A program made the translations under genes and the position numbers. Below, one piece after another: positions 19,998-31,747 of a stretch of 64,000 nucleotides of DNA. This stretch comes from Paratinospora sagittata (Eukaryota > Streptophyta > Magnoliopsida > Ranunculales > Menispermaceae). Within the stretch, counting starts at the first letter, position 1. Every line of letters starts with the position of its first letter. The notes under the pieces were generated by a model. The model ran no database searches. It was not told the origin of the DNA and saw only the letters and a program-made list of their open reading frames with translations. The stretch is taken from NCBI GenBank assembly GCA_035771175.1, contig CM069607.1, positions 18,236,001 through 18,300,000 on the forward strand, written 5' to 3'.

Positions 19998-21491
19998 ATC
20001 TTTGAGGATATGGGATGGGAGTTTTGAAGATAGGCGGGTTGTTCGGAAAGGTAATGTGCCCCAGTATATAGTTATCTTTCTTCGCCTCTTTCCCTTTTTC
20101 TTTGGAAACTTCTTTGCCCTTGTTCAGATTTTCCTCTTTTTGAACTTCTTGTGGATCATCTTCTTGAACTTGGGTGGATGATGAAGGAGTGGGTGATGAA
20201 AAAGGAATAGATGATGACAAACCACTCTCAACCTCTATACCACTTCTCAATTTGATAACTTTGCACTGTTATTTTGGATTTGTCTCTGTGTTACTTTGGA
20301 ATGAACTTCTTTGTTGTTGTTGTTGGGCATTAACAACTGAAGCAATTTGACCCATTTGGACTTCCAAATTCTTGATAGAAGCATTCATGTTCCCCATCTG
20401 AGACTCCATATTGCTAACTTTGGACTCGGTCTTCTCAAATTTGTTTGATGTCTCACCCATGAACTTAACCAAGGCCTCTTCGAGTGATACTTTCCTCTCT
20501 TGACTTTGCCCTTGTGAGTTAAAACTCGGCAGTGGTTGCAAAACGTTTCTATTGTCAGAATAAGAGAAGTTTTCATGGTTGCCCACACCCAGATAATACT
20601 GATTAGCACTTGACTTGAGCTTGCCCATTGGTTCCTTCTATAATTATAGAGGCGATGTTCACAAACTGACATTGCTCATCTTGACCAACCAAGCCTTGTG
20701 GAACCATGTGATCTGCCGCAATGGATTCAATGGATGATGAAGTTGAAGATGAAGGATTGCCTTAAAGAGTGGAAACTCTATCAAACAAAGTTGCCCTGTG
20801 GTGTAGTATTGAAGACATTTGAGCCGATAAAGCTGTTAATTGATCTACGTCATGCAATCCAACCACTCTTTTTGTTGGAGCTCTCTCATTTGAGTGTTCA
20901 TACAAGTTGGAAGCCATTTCTTCTATCAACATGAGAGCTTCATTTTTTGTCTTCCCCATGAGAGTATCACCAGCCACCGCATCAACCCCTGCTCTTGTAG
21001 ACATGGTCATGGCGTTGTAGAAAATTTGGATTTGAAGCCAATCTTGATAACTGTGTTGTGGGAATCTTCTCAATAAATCCTTAAATCTTTCCCCATGCTT
21101 CATACAAAGATTCGGTCTCAAGTTGCTTAAATTGGCTAATCTCGGCTCTAAGTTGGGCTATCCTTGCCGGTGTGAAGAATTTTTGAACAAATTTCAGCAC
21201 CATTTCTTCCCGATTATTGATACTACCTGGTAGCAACGACTGTAGCCAAGACCTCGCCTTGTCCCTCAGTGAGAATGGAAACAACCTCAATCTTATTTGT
21301 TCTTCGGGCACCCCATTAATTTTAACTGTATCACACATTTCCAGAAATGTGTTAATGTGTACTGTAGGGTCCTCTTGTGATGCTTCCCCAAACTGGTGTT
21401 GTTGAACCATTGTAATCAAGGCTGACTTCAATTCAAAATTGTTGGCATTGATGGGTAGTCTTGCTATGCCCGAGAAATTGTTGTTCACCAT
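19909..21491 (-). pseudogene. Athila gag (broken)
   Basis: The capsid region starts on the minus strand at 21491. It has the Athila-typical F-E-L-K-S-A-L-I-T-M-V-Q, D-T-V-K-I-N-G-V, R-L-F-P-F-S-L-R-D-K-A-R-S-W-L and E-S-L-Y-E-A-W blocks. A frameshift near 21100 moves it into 21121-20762 (F-K-D-L-L-R-R-F-P, M-A-S-N-L-Y). Then comes a coiled-coil-like, Gln-rich stretch (20628-20269) and a Ser/Pro/Lys-rich tail (20250-19909) leading into protease. No CCHC knuckle was identified, as is common in this lineage. Confidence 0.86.
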
Positions 21492-21772
21492 GGGCTTAAA
21501 CTAATCTCTCAGTGGATACTGATCATTTCCTTCCCGCCATGGCTTGCTCTTCAACTCTTTGGTCTCTTCTCAACCTCCCGAAAGTTCGCCCAATTTCTGG
21601 ATCAAGCGGCACAAGTTCAACACTCCTTGTCCTTCGCATTAACCACGCAATTCTATCAAGAAAAGAGATCAAGGATTTCAAAAAATAGCAAACAAAAACA
21701 AACAAAAAGAAATACCTAAATTAAGATAAAAACCAATTTGCAATGGTATTAGTAACAAAAAAATTGACACTA

Positions 21773-21790
21773 TCCCCGACAATAGTGCCA
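21773..21790 (-). other. Athila primer-binding site (tRNA-Asp type, decayed)
   Basis: The minus strand reads TGGCACTATTGTCGGGGA. The canonical Athila/Tat site complementary to the tRNA-Asp 3' end is TGGCGCCGTTGCCGGGGA. The four differences are all C/T or G/A transitions. It lies six bases inside the LTR edge at 21797, as expected. Confidence 0.8.
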
Positions 21791-21796
21791 AAAACT

Positions 21797-22767
21797 TGAT
21801 CATGACTTTGTCATGAATCGCAAGTATACGATTGTCAAGTTATAATAATCCCAAGATGAGTTGGTTATCATTCACAGAGATAGTCAATTTGACTGTAAAA
21901 AATGCCTAAAACTACTAAGATCTTGATTTTATCTAGGCGATCAAAATTAGACGATTAATGTGTTGGAAATTAAAATAACTGAAATTAAAATAACTGAAAT
22001 TAAAACTAAACTAAGCAATTAAACTGAGATTTAGAGAAAAACAATGGATAAAGATGATTAGAGAGTTGATTTCACTATGTTTCTTTATATGGGTATCAAA
22101 AGATAATGCTGTTGATTCAATTCTTAAGTTTATAAATCATGAATTTTAATTTGTTCAAACCCTTCTCTCGAATGCAAATTTAAACACCTATACTTCAATT
22201 ACTAATTCCCTCTCTCGAATGTAAATTTACAATTAAAGCATGCATTAAGATCTAAGATTCAATTTAAACGATTTCAAAGGGGTTGTAGGTCTCTCGACTC
22301 GATACAAACTCCCTAGGTTGCAATGCACTTGTTCAAATTCGAAAATACCTCTCTTGAGTGTAAGAATTCGAATCCAAAATCATCCAACAAGTTGCAAATA
22401 ATAAGTATGGAAAATTACAATAAACCAATCAAATTGCTTAACAACACATAAACAATGAAAATCAATCCATATAACTCAACATAGATCAATCAACATCTCT
22501 AATAGAAATTTAGCTCATATTTAAATCTATGGTTAAAAGATAGAGAATGAAAGAAGACATCATGAGAAAAAGTTTAAGTAGACTAGAGATGAAGGAAAAC
22601 CCCCTTTTACATGTAGAAACTCCTTTTTCTTCTTCCACAATATCCTGTAACTCTTCCTTCTTCAACCTCTTTCTTGCCTCCTTTTCTCTACCCTAATCCT
22701 AGTTAGTTGCTATCTAATGCTCTAGAATGAGAGATAATGCCCTAATAAAACCCTAATACGAGCTATA
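21797..22767 (-). repeat. Athila 5' LTR, truncated by Sirevirus insertion
   Basis: Its first 970 bp match the LTR at 10902-12434, from TGATCATGACTTTG through AACCCTAATACGAGCTATA. The match stops exactly where the Sirevirus LTR (TGTTGGC) begins at 22768. The remaining 0.6 kb of this LTR is not found elsewhere in the window, so it was lost with the far end of the Sirevirus. Confidence 0.85.
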
Positions 22768-24379
22768 TGTTGGCTTAATGACCCTCACCCTTTGTACTTT
22801 TGATGATTCCAAACGATATTTTATGTTATCTAATTTGTGTTTTGAGCATGTTTCAGTTTAATGTGTTATAAGTCTTAAAGTTAGAAATTGAAACAGTACA
22901 CTCATCAAACGTAGAAGTTTCAAAAGACCTAAAACACAAATACCAAGGAACTCTAATGTGTAAACAAAACAAGTCAACTGAAGTCAAGATAAAGCTCAAC
23001 TAAAGTCAACCAAAGATCAAAGCACAAGAATGGAACGCCTCAAAACGCTGTAACTGCTTTAGATCCTTTTAGGTTGTAAGTTTCTTTCAGTAATTGATCA
23101 ACCACTTCTCTTTATCATGTGTTTAACCGAATCAAATTCTATTTCTCAAAGGTTTTTAACCCTTCGATCTTGCTTGAAGATTTAACCCTGGTTTAACTTG
23201 GTTTCTATCGTTTCATCGCTCATAGAACTTAAGCGATATTCTGGATATGCACACGATTCCCAAGAACCCGTAGAATGCACTCCTACTCTATGGAATACAC
23301 TCCTCTAGCAAAAACATGTCTCATTTGCCTCGGACAAGTTGAAACACACTCCAACAAAGATAAACACGTTTCAGGTACAAGGCAAAGAGTGTGCATAACT
23401 CTTGGGTCTGCTGAAACGCGTTTTTGTTGAGTCAAACGCGTTCCAGTTGTACAAAACTCGGTTTAGTGTGTTTTTGCCTTGAGGTCTATGAAACGCGTTC
23501 CAGCTGGGTTGACAAAAATTACTCATTTTTGTCTCGGGTCTCGTGAAACGCGTTTCAGCTGGTGTGTGAAAGTTTGGTGTTTTCTCTCGGGCTTCATGAA
23601 ACGCACTCTAACCTGTTTTTTTCATTTTTGCTTATTTTCGGGTTTTAAACTTGAGCAACCATTGTGGGCCATTGATTTCACTAATACATGATTAAATCTT
23701 TTAATCTTGGCCATTCATAATAGGTTTAAGGTTTTGAACCATAGTTTTCTATTTAAACAATCATTAAACCTTATTCAAAACACTAAGAACTTTTAATATC
23801 ATTTGTGAAACTGTTTTTCTCTGCAACTAAAGGCAACCACCATTGATGATTTGGATACACATGCTAGTGCACTGAGATTCTGGTATTTCACTTTAACAAA
23901 AGTTGTTCATCATTTTGAGATCTTTTACATATCTCGTTTCTGATTCGTTTTGAGGTAATATCCTTTTTATTATTCGATTTTCTATCTTGCATGCTTTTAG
24001 TATTAAAGTGGCTGAGAAATTCTGTAAGAGATAATCTAAAGCTGTACTTTGTTTCTTTCTTGGAGTTTGTTCCCTTGTTGAACAAATTTCTTGTTGATTA
24101 ATTATTGTATCACTGAAATCTAGCAAGTGTGCTAGTTGGGAAGATTCTCGTGCGGAGAATCAAAGTTTGTATTCGGTTTTGGAAATCCTAGTTAGGGAGA
24201 CTAGGTAGTAGAGGTAGGCTTATTGGGAAGTCGAACCCACTATATATCGCTGCACATTGTCTACTTTACTGCACTTTTTACATTCTTGAGTTATTGCTTG
24301 TTCACGAATATTAATTGTTTGAGAAAGATCTTGAAAAATCCGCAACCACCTAATTCACCTCCCTCTTGGGTGTTTATCA
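22768..24379 (+). repeat. Sirevirus 5' LTR
   Basis: It begins TGTTGGCTTAATG and ends GGGTGTTTATCA directly before the primer-binding site, after the CCTCCCTCTTGGG block typical of Sirevirus LTR ends. It contains several GAAACGCGTTTC-related palindromes between about 23410 and 23610. Near its 3' end are the hairpins GATTCTCgtgcgGAGAATC and CCTAGT..ACTAGG (24187-24205). The 3' LTR partner survives only as about 280 bp ending at 34229. Confidence 0.88.
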
Positions 24380-24381
24380 AG

Positions 24382-24393
24382 TGGTATCAGAGT
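24382..24393 (+). other. Sirevirus primer-binding site (initiator tRNA-Met type)
   Basis: TGGTATCAGAGT lies two bases after the LTR end. Eleven of twelve bases match TGGTATCAGAGC, the complement of the plant initiator tRNA-Met 3' end. Confidence 0.9.
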
Positions 24394-24434
24394 GGGTTTT
24401 TCACACAAAAGTATTTAACAATTCTTTTGAGATT

Positions 24435-25782
24435 ATGGCAGGAAGTGACATTGTTAGGGGCGTCTTCAAGGAAGGATCATCATCCCATTGACCACTACTA
24501 TTTGATGGAGATAACTATCTCTGCTAGAAAACTCGGATGCATTTTTACATTAGAGCGCAAGGTGTGGAAATGTGGGACATAGTGATAAATGGGTTCCAGC
24601 CACCTACAAAGATTGAGGATAGAGAATTTGTGATGAAAGCAAGGCATGATTGGTCGCCTCAAGAAAAGAAACTGGAGCAACTACATGACCAAGCCATTAA
24701 TATATTGTTTTGCAGCCTGTCAGCAAATTAGTTTAACCGAGTGAGTGCTAGTACAACAACTAAAAAAAATTTGGATAAACTTGAGGTTACTCATGAAGGT
24801 ACAAGCAAGTCAAGGAAACAAAGCTGCGCATCCTTGAAGAAGCATATGAAACCTTCAAGGTGAAAGAAGGTGAAAAGATATCTGATGGTATAACAAGATT
24901 TACCAAGATTATAAATGAGATCAAAAATCTCGGTGAGACCTATCCTCAAGCAAAAATGGTTGGGAAGTTTCTACGAGGATTACCTAAAGAATGGGATCCA
25001 AAGGTCACTGCCATAGAAGAGGCAGAGAACATTGGAGAATATACTTTCGATGAACTGTGTGGATCACTGATGGTACATCAGATGAAGCTGAAGGAAAGGG
25101 AACAAGTTGTGCAAAAAGAAGAGAGCAAAACAAAGAAAGATCTAGCTCTAAATCCGACACAAAACAATATAGAAGAGACGTCTTCAAAAAATGACACTAA
25201 TGATGAAGTAGCTTTGCTCTCCAAAAGACCGAGTCAGATAATAAGAAAAAGAGGAAAAGTAGACCAAGCTCAAAATTTCATAAGAACAAGAAGTTTGGTG
25301 CAAAACCAAACGAGTTAATATGTTTAAGATGCAATAAGTCGGGGCATGTGAAGAGCGAGTGTCCAAACAAGAAGAAGGATATCTTCAATGATAGAAGAAA
25401 AGAAAAAAAGGTTCTCAAGGCAACATGGGATGACACATCATCCAGTGAGCATGAGTCGAAATTTGATGATGAGAAGGCAATACTATGTTTGATGACTTTG
25501 ATGATTTAGTAGATAATGATTTTAGTCTTGTAAAAAGTCAAGTAGACAAGGAAATTAGAAAGAACAAAAAGCTAAAAAAGACTTTGATCATAGCCATAGA
25601 AGAAATAGAGTCGCATCTTGAGAGCTATGGTGCTTTAGAGGTGAATCTTGAAAAGGTTAGTGAGGAAAGAGACAAACTTAGAAAAAATGTGGAAGATCTA
25701 ATGTCTATAGTGACTAAGTTCACTAATGGACAGAAGATGTTTGACATGATGTTGAGTTCACAAAGATGTGTATTCAACAAAG
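24435..25782 (+). pseudogene. Sirevirus gag, 5' part (broken; continues at 28780)
   Basis: The start ATG at 24435 opens M-A-G-S-D-I-V. Two in-frame stops follow within 40 codons, around L-L-F-D-G-D-N-Y. The UBN2-type capsid region continues (W-D-I-V-I-N-G, then F-L-R-G-L-P-K-E-W-D-P-K-V-T-A-I-E-E near 24970-25015) with frame changes. A CCHC knuckle, C-L-R-C-N-K-S-G-H-V-K-S-E-C, starts at 25321, followed by a lysine-rich coiled-coil stretch to 25782. The solo LTR at 25783 splits a codon. The frame resumes at 28780 with N-L-G-Y and a second, decayed zinc knuckle (C-H-H-Y..H..C) near 28850. Confidence 0.85.
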
Positions 25783-28774
25783 TGTTAACCTATACGGTTC
25801 ATCACTTAGCTCGTCCCTAAATATACTGTGATAAAGTATATTTTGATAATCACAAACAAAATACTTTTCGGTGCTAAACGTGCGTTTATCAAGAACTTAT
25901 CTCAGCACCTAAGGAAAAGAAAAAAGCAAAGGAACGACTTGATCAAGGAACTCAAGATCACATCCAACGGTCAAGCTTGTTTCAATCAAAAGGACTTCAA
26001 CAATCACATCCTGATTTCAAGATCACTTCACTCGAACACTTTGATCAAGCTTCATGTCTACATCTCGTGATCAACATTCAAGACATTCAACTCAACAATG
26101 CTCTTATTGAAGATCTCATAATTAAGAGTTAAATTTAATGGTTATGAGAAATGAGAAATACACAGTATTTAAGGTATATCTTTCTCTAATCGTTATTGCT
26201 CAAAATATTTTTCAAAACCATGCATAAATCATGTACATATGTTTTGCTAATCTGCATGTTTTGATTTCATGTTTTTATGGTATTTCAAATGATCTAATAC
26301 TATATATTTATTTTGAAATCTATCGAGTTTTTTTTTCCGCATTTATCGTATATTTATTGTGAGTCAAAACTGTTTTCAAAGAGTCTTTCAGGACGCTAAT
26401 GAAATAGCAACGCTCTCTTGAAATTGATAACTCAGGACCCTGATTGTTCATTAGGATGTTGATAACGTTCAAGGTTGAATTGAACTAATTTATCAGACGC
26501 TTACTTGTATAATAGCAGCCTCCTCTATTAGTCAACCTTTGAAGTTATCAGGAAGCTGACTCAGCATCAGCTCACTAAAAGATTTCTTAAGTTCTTCAAA
26601 GAATATTTCTTTGAGGACGCTGATAGTTATAAGTTGAACAATCTATCAGGACGTTTTCTGAATAGAAGCGTCTTCACCTTTGGGAATCAACTTATTAACT
26701 TTTAAGACGCTGATTGTCCTTCAGCGTGCTTTTGTCTTATTTAAAATATTTTTAATCGGTAGGACGCTTACATTATTGTAGCGCCCTCAAGATATGTTTT
26801 ATGTTTTTAACTGGTAGGACGCTTACGGAAGGTAGTGCCCTCATGTTTTGTTTTATGTTCTAAAGGCAGGACGCTTACTCGAATAGTAGCGCTCTCATGC
26901 ACTTAGTTGTTTTAAAACATAGCAGGACGCTAACTATGCATTAGCGCCCTCAAGTTTAAGTGGTCTAAGTGACAAAGTAAGTCAGGACGCTTATGAGTTA
27001 GTAGCACCCTCACTTAAGTGTTTAGCATGATGCTTAGACGTAATAAGCGTCCTCAAGGAACAAAACGACCTTGTTGATATTATGCGTTAGAACACTGATT
27101 ACGGAATTAGGACGTTAATTCAACAACCATCACTGTTCGAATAAGTACACTACATCAGTTTACTATTTCAAAACAGACCTTTGTACAAAGTCCTTTTCAG
27201 ACTTATCAGAGACCTTCTCTGATACATAAAATAAGTTTTTCTAAAACTTTCTTCTTTCATGACATCTGAAAAGAACCAGAATGTTAGTGAAAATTGCAAT
27301 TTCCATTTTCATATAACATTCTAGCCGTAGTGTATAAACGTTCATATTATTTGAACTTCAAATGTCTAACGGCTATGTTCCACTAAGTCTATAAATACCA
27401 ACACTTAGGACCAAACAACTTGCCAATCATTTTGTGTTGTGCCAATACTTTTTGAAAGTTAGTCTGCATCGAAATGAATTTCATTAACTAATCTTTCAAA
27501 GTATTTTTCACTAATACCTTTAAGATTACAATAGATTTTCATATTGAGCTTCAGTTATTTTATATCTTTGAAAATAGGTTTTTATTGGTATCAACTCAAA
27601 TTCTCAGCACTGATTCATATTTCTTATCATTCTTGCTGATAATAGAATTTAAGAAATAGTTCAAGATATACAGTTGTACTTGATTTCATATCTGAAGTAC
27701 TGTATTGAACTATATAAGTAGTTGCATTAACTACTGATCATTGAACCATAAGTTTTCATACTTATATTCTATATCTATTTTGAAAACTGTCTGTGTCTTT
27801 GATTTACACTAGTCCTTCATTTTATACGTCAATGTTTATTTGGTATATATTATTTTCGAAAAAGCACTGATTTACATATCATATCATTCATGCTTTTCGA
27901 AACTGCACTTGAGTAATACTGAACATTGAAAGGTAAAAGACTGTAGGTGTATTTCATCTTAGCACTACATATTCACAATTTCATATCTTTGTAATGCTAT
28001 GTACGAGCTTAATTGTAAAGTGTTCTATTATGTTAGAACCAACATTATTGTATTGTAATGCTGGTATGTTACTGGACTGAAACAACCAGGACAAGTGAAA
28101 GTAATTTACTTAATGATTTCGGGGTTGAAATCATGAAAGGTTTTCTCTGAGCCTGCAAAAGAGAACCGGTTCATCCTAATCCTGTAAGAGGATAGGTGCG
28201 TCCTTAACCAATAAAAGGATAGGTTATCTCTTAACCTGTAAAAGAGAACTGGTTCATGTAAAATGATAGGTGCATCCTTAACCTGTAAAAGGATAGGTTA
28301 TCTCTTAACCTATAAAAGAGAACTGGTTCATCCTCATCCAGTAAAAGGATAGGTATGCTTCCTTAACCTGTGAGAGGATAGGTTATCTCTTAACCAGTAA
28401 AAGAGAAACGATTCTTCCTTATCCAATAAAAGGAACATGGGTTTCTCCTCATCCTGAAAAAAGGAAATGTGGTTTATCCTTAGCCCGTAAAAGGATAGGT
28501 TTTCCTTTAACCTGTAAAAGGGCAGTTGTAACGGATTGGTTCTCACCTGTAAGAGAATCAGTTAGTGGATTGAGAAAATCCTAATCGGGAGATTAGGTAG
28601 AGGACGTAGGCTCGGCCGAACCACTATAAATCTATGTGCCACATGTTTGCAATTTAGTCTGTGTTCTATTTTGCATCATATTCCAATACACTTATGTAAA
28701 TCACTAAGTTATTGGAAGAAGTCTTTTAAATTGACCATCGCACCCAATTCACCCCCCTCTTGGGTGGACCAACA
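25783..28774 (+). repeat. 2992-bp Sirevirus-type solo LTR inserted in Sirevirus gag
   Basis: It begins TGTTAACC and ends GGACCAACA, right after CACCCCCCTCTTGGG. The 5-bp target duplication CAAAG flanks it (25778-25782 and 28775-28779), and removing it restores the gag reading frame across the junction. Inside, about a dozen AGGACGCTTAC..GTAGCGCCCT hairpin units lie between 26388 and 27060. A second array of CCTGTAAAAG(A/G)A units runs from about 28140 to 28530. Near the 3' end are the TTCTC..GAGAA and CCTAAT..ATTAGG hairpins (28580-28597), GGACGTAGGC and CCACTATAAAT. There is no coding capacity. Confidence 0.9.
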
Positions 28775-29033
28775 CAAAGCCAACCTAGGATATATTGTAG
28801 GACATAAATAAAGAACCTATAACCATGTACTGACCAAAAGGCCTATTTGCCACCATTACAATAGGCAAGGACACACTATAGTAAGATGCCCTATCATACA
28901 CAAACACAAGGGAATATTAGCATGGATAGAGAAATCCGTCTTAAGTGATGCCAACTCTCAAGGACCCAAAGGATTTTGGGTACCAAAATCAAAGTTTTTT
29001 CATGTGATGTAGGATGGTGCCAAGCATGAATCA

Positions 29034-30345
29034 TGGTATTTGGATAATGGGTGGTCTAGGCATATGACCGGTCATAGATAAAAGTTATGGAATCTTACTC
29101 ATAAAGATGGAGGAGTTGTCACATTTGGAGACAATATCAAAGGAAAGACCACAGGCGTCGGTAAAGTAGGCAACAACTCTTTAACCATATCTGAAGTTTT
29201 TTTTGTTGATGGCCTGAAGCATAACCTTTTGAGCATTAGCCAATTGTGTAACAAGGGGTATGCCGTTTCATTTGAAGCTACAAGATGTGTTGTAAAACAT
29301 GATGATGATAATATTGCTTTTAGAGAGAAAAATGTGTATGTTATTAATTTTTGTGATATTGGTAATCAAAATGTTTCATGTTTGAGTGCAATTCATCATA
29401 ATGATGCATGGTTGTGGCATAAAACATTAGCTCATATAGGAATAGACAACATCTCTAGACTTGCTAAATTTGATCTTGCTCGAGGCATCCCCAAAGGGGT
29501 GTATTTGAAGGATGGAGTATGTGAACCTTGTCAACTAGGTAAACACAGAAAATCCTCTTTTAAGAGCAAAAAAAGAACTCCATATCTAGAGCATTAGAAC
29601 TTATTCATATGGATCTGTTCGGACCCACACGTACACTTAGTTTAGGTGGAAAATCATATTGCTTTGTGATTGTTGACGACTTCACTAGATTTACGTGGGT
29701 TTACTCTTTAGCTCATAAGCATGGGGTGTTTGATGTGTTTGTAAAATTCTGTTCTCATGTTGAAAATGGGAAGGGGTATAAGATCACTATTATTAGAAGT
29801 GATAGGGGTGGAGAGTTTGTTAATAAAAGTCTTGAAGACTTCTGTAACAAACAAGGCTACACCCATCATCTTTCATCTCCCAGAACTCCACAGCAAAATG
29901 GAGTTGTTGAAAGGAAGAACCAAACCCTTCAGGAAATGTGCAGGACCATGTTGTGTGAATACAACGTGGCAAAATACTTTTGGGCTGAAGCATAAACACT
30001 GCATGCTTTGTGATGAATAGGACTATGACTAGAAAGAAGTTAAATAAAACTCCTTATGAACTGTGGAAAGATAGAAAACCGAGCATAAGCCATTTTTGAG
30101 TGTTTGGATGTAAATGCTACATCTTAAATGATAAAGACAACTTAGATAAGTTTGATCCAAAATTTGATGTAGGCATATTTCTAGGATATTCTTCTCATAG
30201 CAAGGCATACAGAGTATTTAACAAATCATTGAAGAAAATTAAGGAATCAATCCGTATAAAATTCGATGAAGCTGACCTCAGAGTGTTATTAGAAAAGGAA
30301 TTAGAGAAAATAGATCTTGATGAGGTCAGAGAAAATAAATCTTGA
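29034..30345 (+). pseudogene. Sirevirus protease and integrase (broken)
   Basis: The protease active site reads W-Y-L-D-N-G-W-S-R-H-M-T-G (29034 on), with D-N-G instead of D-S/T-G. The GAG-pre-integrase zinc region has L-W-H-K-T-L-A-H-I-G and C-E-P-C-Q-L-G-K. A frameshift at 29597 leads into the integrase core, with the catalytic residues in V-D-D-F-T-R-F, R-S-D-R-G-G-E-F and V-V-E-R-K-N (29609-29995). A further stop and frame change precede the C-terminal segment (F-G-C-K-C-Y, F-L-G-Y-S-S-H-S-K-A-Y-R) at 30100-30345. It is not functional. Confidence 0.88.
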
Positions 30346-30539
30346 TGACGATGAGGACCTCATTCCAATAAAAGAACATGAGAATTGAGAGACAAGTGAG
30401 GAAGATAGAAATGAAACCACCATAGAACCTCCAAAAAAATTCTAGATTACTCATAGATCATCCCACATATAAGATTATAGGTGATCCAACCAGAAGAGTA
30501 ACCACTAGAGCATCTATTAGTTGAGATCAAGGGCATGTA

Positions 30540-31500
30540 GCCTTTGTCTCCTAGATAGAGCCAACCAAGGTTGAGGAAGCCTTAGGTGATGAGTTTTGGA
30601 TTTTGGCGATGCAAGAGGAATTAGGACACTTTGTGAGAAACAAAGTGTGGGAACTTGCGCATAGACCTAGTCACCACATAGTCATTGGAACAAAATGAGT
30701 CTTTAGGAATGAGAAAAATGAACAAGGAGATATCGTTAGAAATAAGGCAAGATTGGCTGCACGAGGGTACAACCAAGAGGAAGGAATAGACTATGAAGAG
30801 GCATTTGCACCTGTAGCAAGACTAGAAGCAATTTGGATGTTACTAGCTTATGCTTGCTATAAGGAATTCTCACTATACCAAATGGACGTCAAAAGCGTGT
30901 TTTTAAACGGCTTCATAAATGAAGAGGTACACGTGAAGAAACCGCCCGACTTTGAGGACACTCAAAAACCAAATCAAGTCTATCGCCTTCATAAAGAGAA
31001 TATTTAGATACATAAGTGGGACACTAGACATGGGAATTTGGTATAACAAGAGTACATCGTTCGATCTTCAGAGCTTTGTTGATTCTGCCTACGCAGGTAG
31101 TCTAGTTTATCAAAAAAATACCTTTGGTTTTTGCCACTTCTTAGGAGGTTCATTGATTTCTTGGTTTAGTAAGAAACAAAACTCTGTAGCCTTATTCACA
31201 GCCGAAGCGGAATACGTGGCAGCCAGAGGTTGCTGCGCTTAAGTTTTATACATGAAACAACAACTATCCGATTACCAAATTCATGTTGAATGTGCGGATA
31301 TCTTTTGTGATAGTACCAGTGCAATTCATATCTCCAAAAATACATTGTTGCACTCAAGAACCAAGCACATTGAGATTCGACATCACTTTTTTCGAAATCA
31401 TGTGCAAAAGGCGATGTCAAGCTCATAGACATAGGCACTAAAGATCAATTAGCAGATATATTCACGAAACCTCTGCCTAAGGATCAATTTGTTTTAATCT
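30540..31500 (+). pseudogene. Sirevirus reverse transcriptase / RNase H with internal deletion
   Basis: The N-terminal polymerase region (E-E-L-G-H-F, then R-L-A-A-R-G-Y-N-Q-E-E-G-I-D-Y and M-D-V-K-S-V-F-L-N-G) runs to V-Y-R-L-H-K near 30995. The sequence then jumps directly to F-R-Y-I-S-G-T-L-D-M-G-I-W-Y at about 31005, which normally lies after the polymerase. The palm with its Y-V-D-D box is absent, a loss of several hundred bases. RNase H follows (F-V-D-S-A-Y-A-G, F-T-A-E-A-E-Y-V-A, C-D-S-T-S-A-I, L-A-D-I-F-T-K-P-L) with stops at 31240 and a later frame change. Confidence 0.87.
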
Positions 31501-31729
31501 AACACAAATTAGGCATGTTCATGGAAACGGACTTATGAAAAACATTACATTGTTCTCGCTTAACTCGAGTAATTAATTATGATCATGAAGGTTTCAATAG
31601 CCTAATTATCATCACTAATGATCATAAGTGATACTAGCATTATCAAAATGCATGCCATACCCACATAATCAAAGAAATAATCTGAAAAGTCCAGAAATTA
31701 GGAAAACTGGATGAAACCAATTTCAGCCT

Positions 31730-31747
31730 GGTGAAACGCGTTTCACC
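31730..31747. promoter_or_regulatory. 18-bp perfect palindrome GGTGAAACGCGTTTCACC
   Basis: The sequence is identical on both strands. Related half- or near-palindromes (GAAACGCG, AAACGCGTTC, CTTTAACGCGTTC) recur between 31700 and 31890 and in the 5' LTR at about 23410-23610. It lies between pol and the envelope-like ORF. Sireviruses are known for repeated palindromes in their cis-regulatory regions; a protein-binding role here is inferred. Confidence 0.6.

Larger units (their letters stand above)
10902..22767 (-). mobile_element. Athila-lineage Ty3/gypsy retrotransposon, defective, with nested solo LTRs
   Basis: In minus-strand order: 5' LTR (22767-21797, truncated by the Sirevirus at 22768), tRNA-Asp-type primer-binding site (21790-21773), gag, protease, reverse transcriptase/RNase H, integrase, a 1.7-kb spacer with a polypurine tract, a solo LTR inserted at the boundary (14585-12441), and the 3' LTR (12434-10902). 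The gag block with FPFSLRDKA and the protease/gag layout are characteristic of Athila. I see no envelope-like ORF between integrase and the 3' LTR. Every ORF is broken, so it cannot move by itself. Confidence 0.88.

Noticed and set aside
21773..21790. tRNA gene fragment
   Set aside because: Only the 18-nt primer-binding complement is present, at the exact place expected for an LTR element; no cloverleaf.
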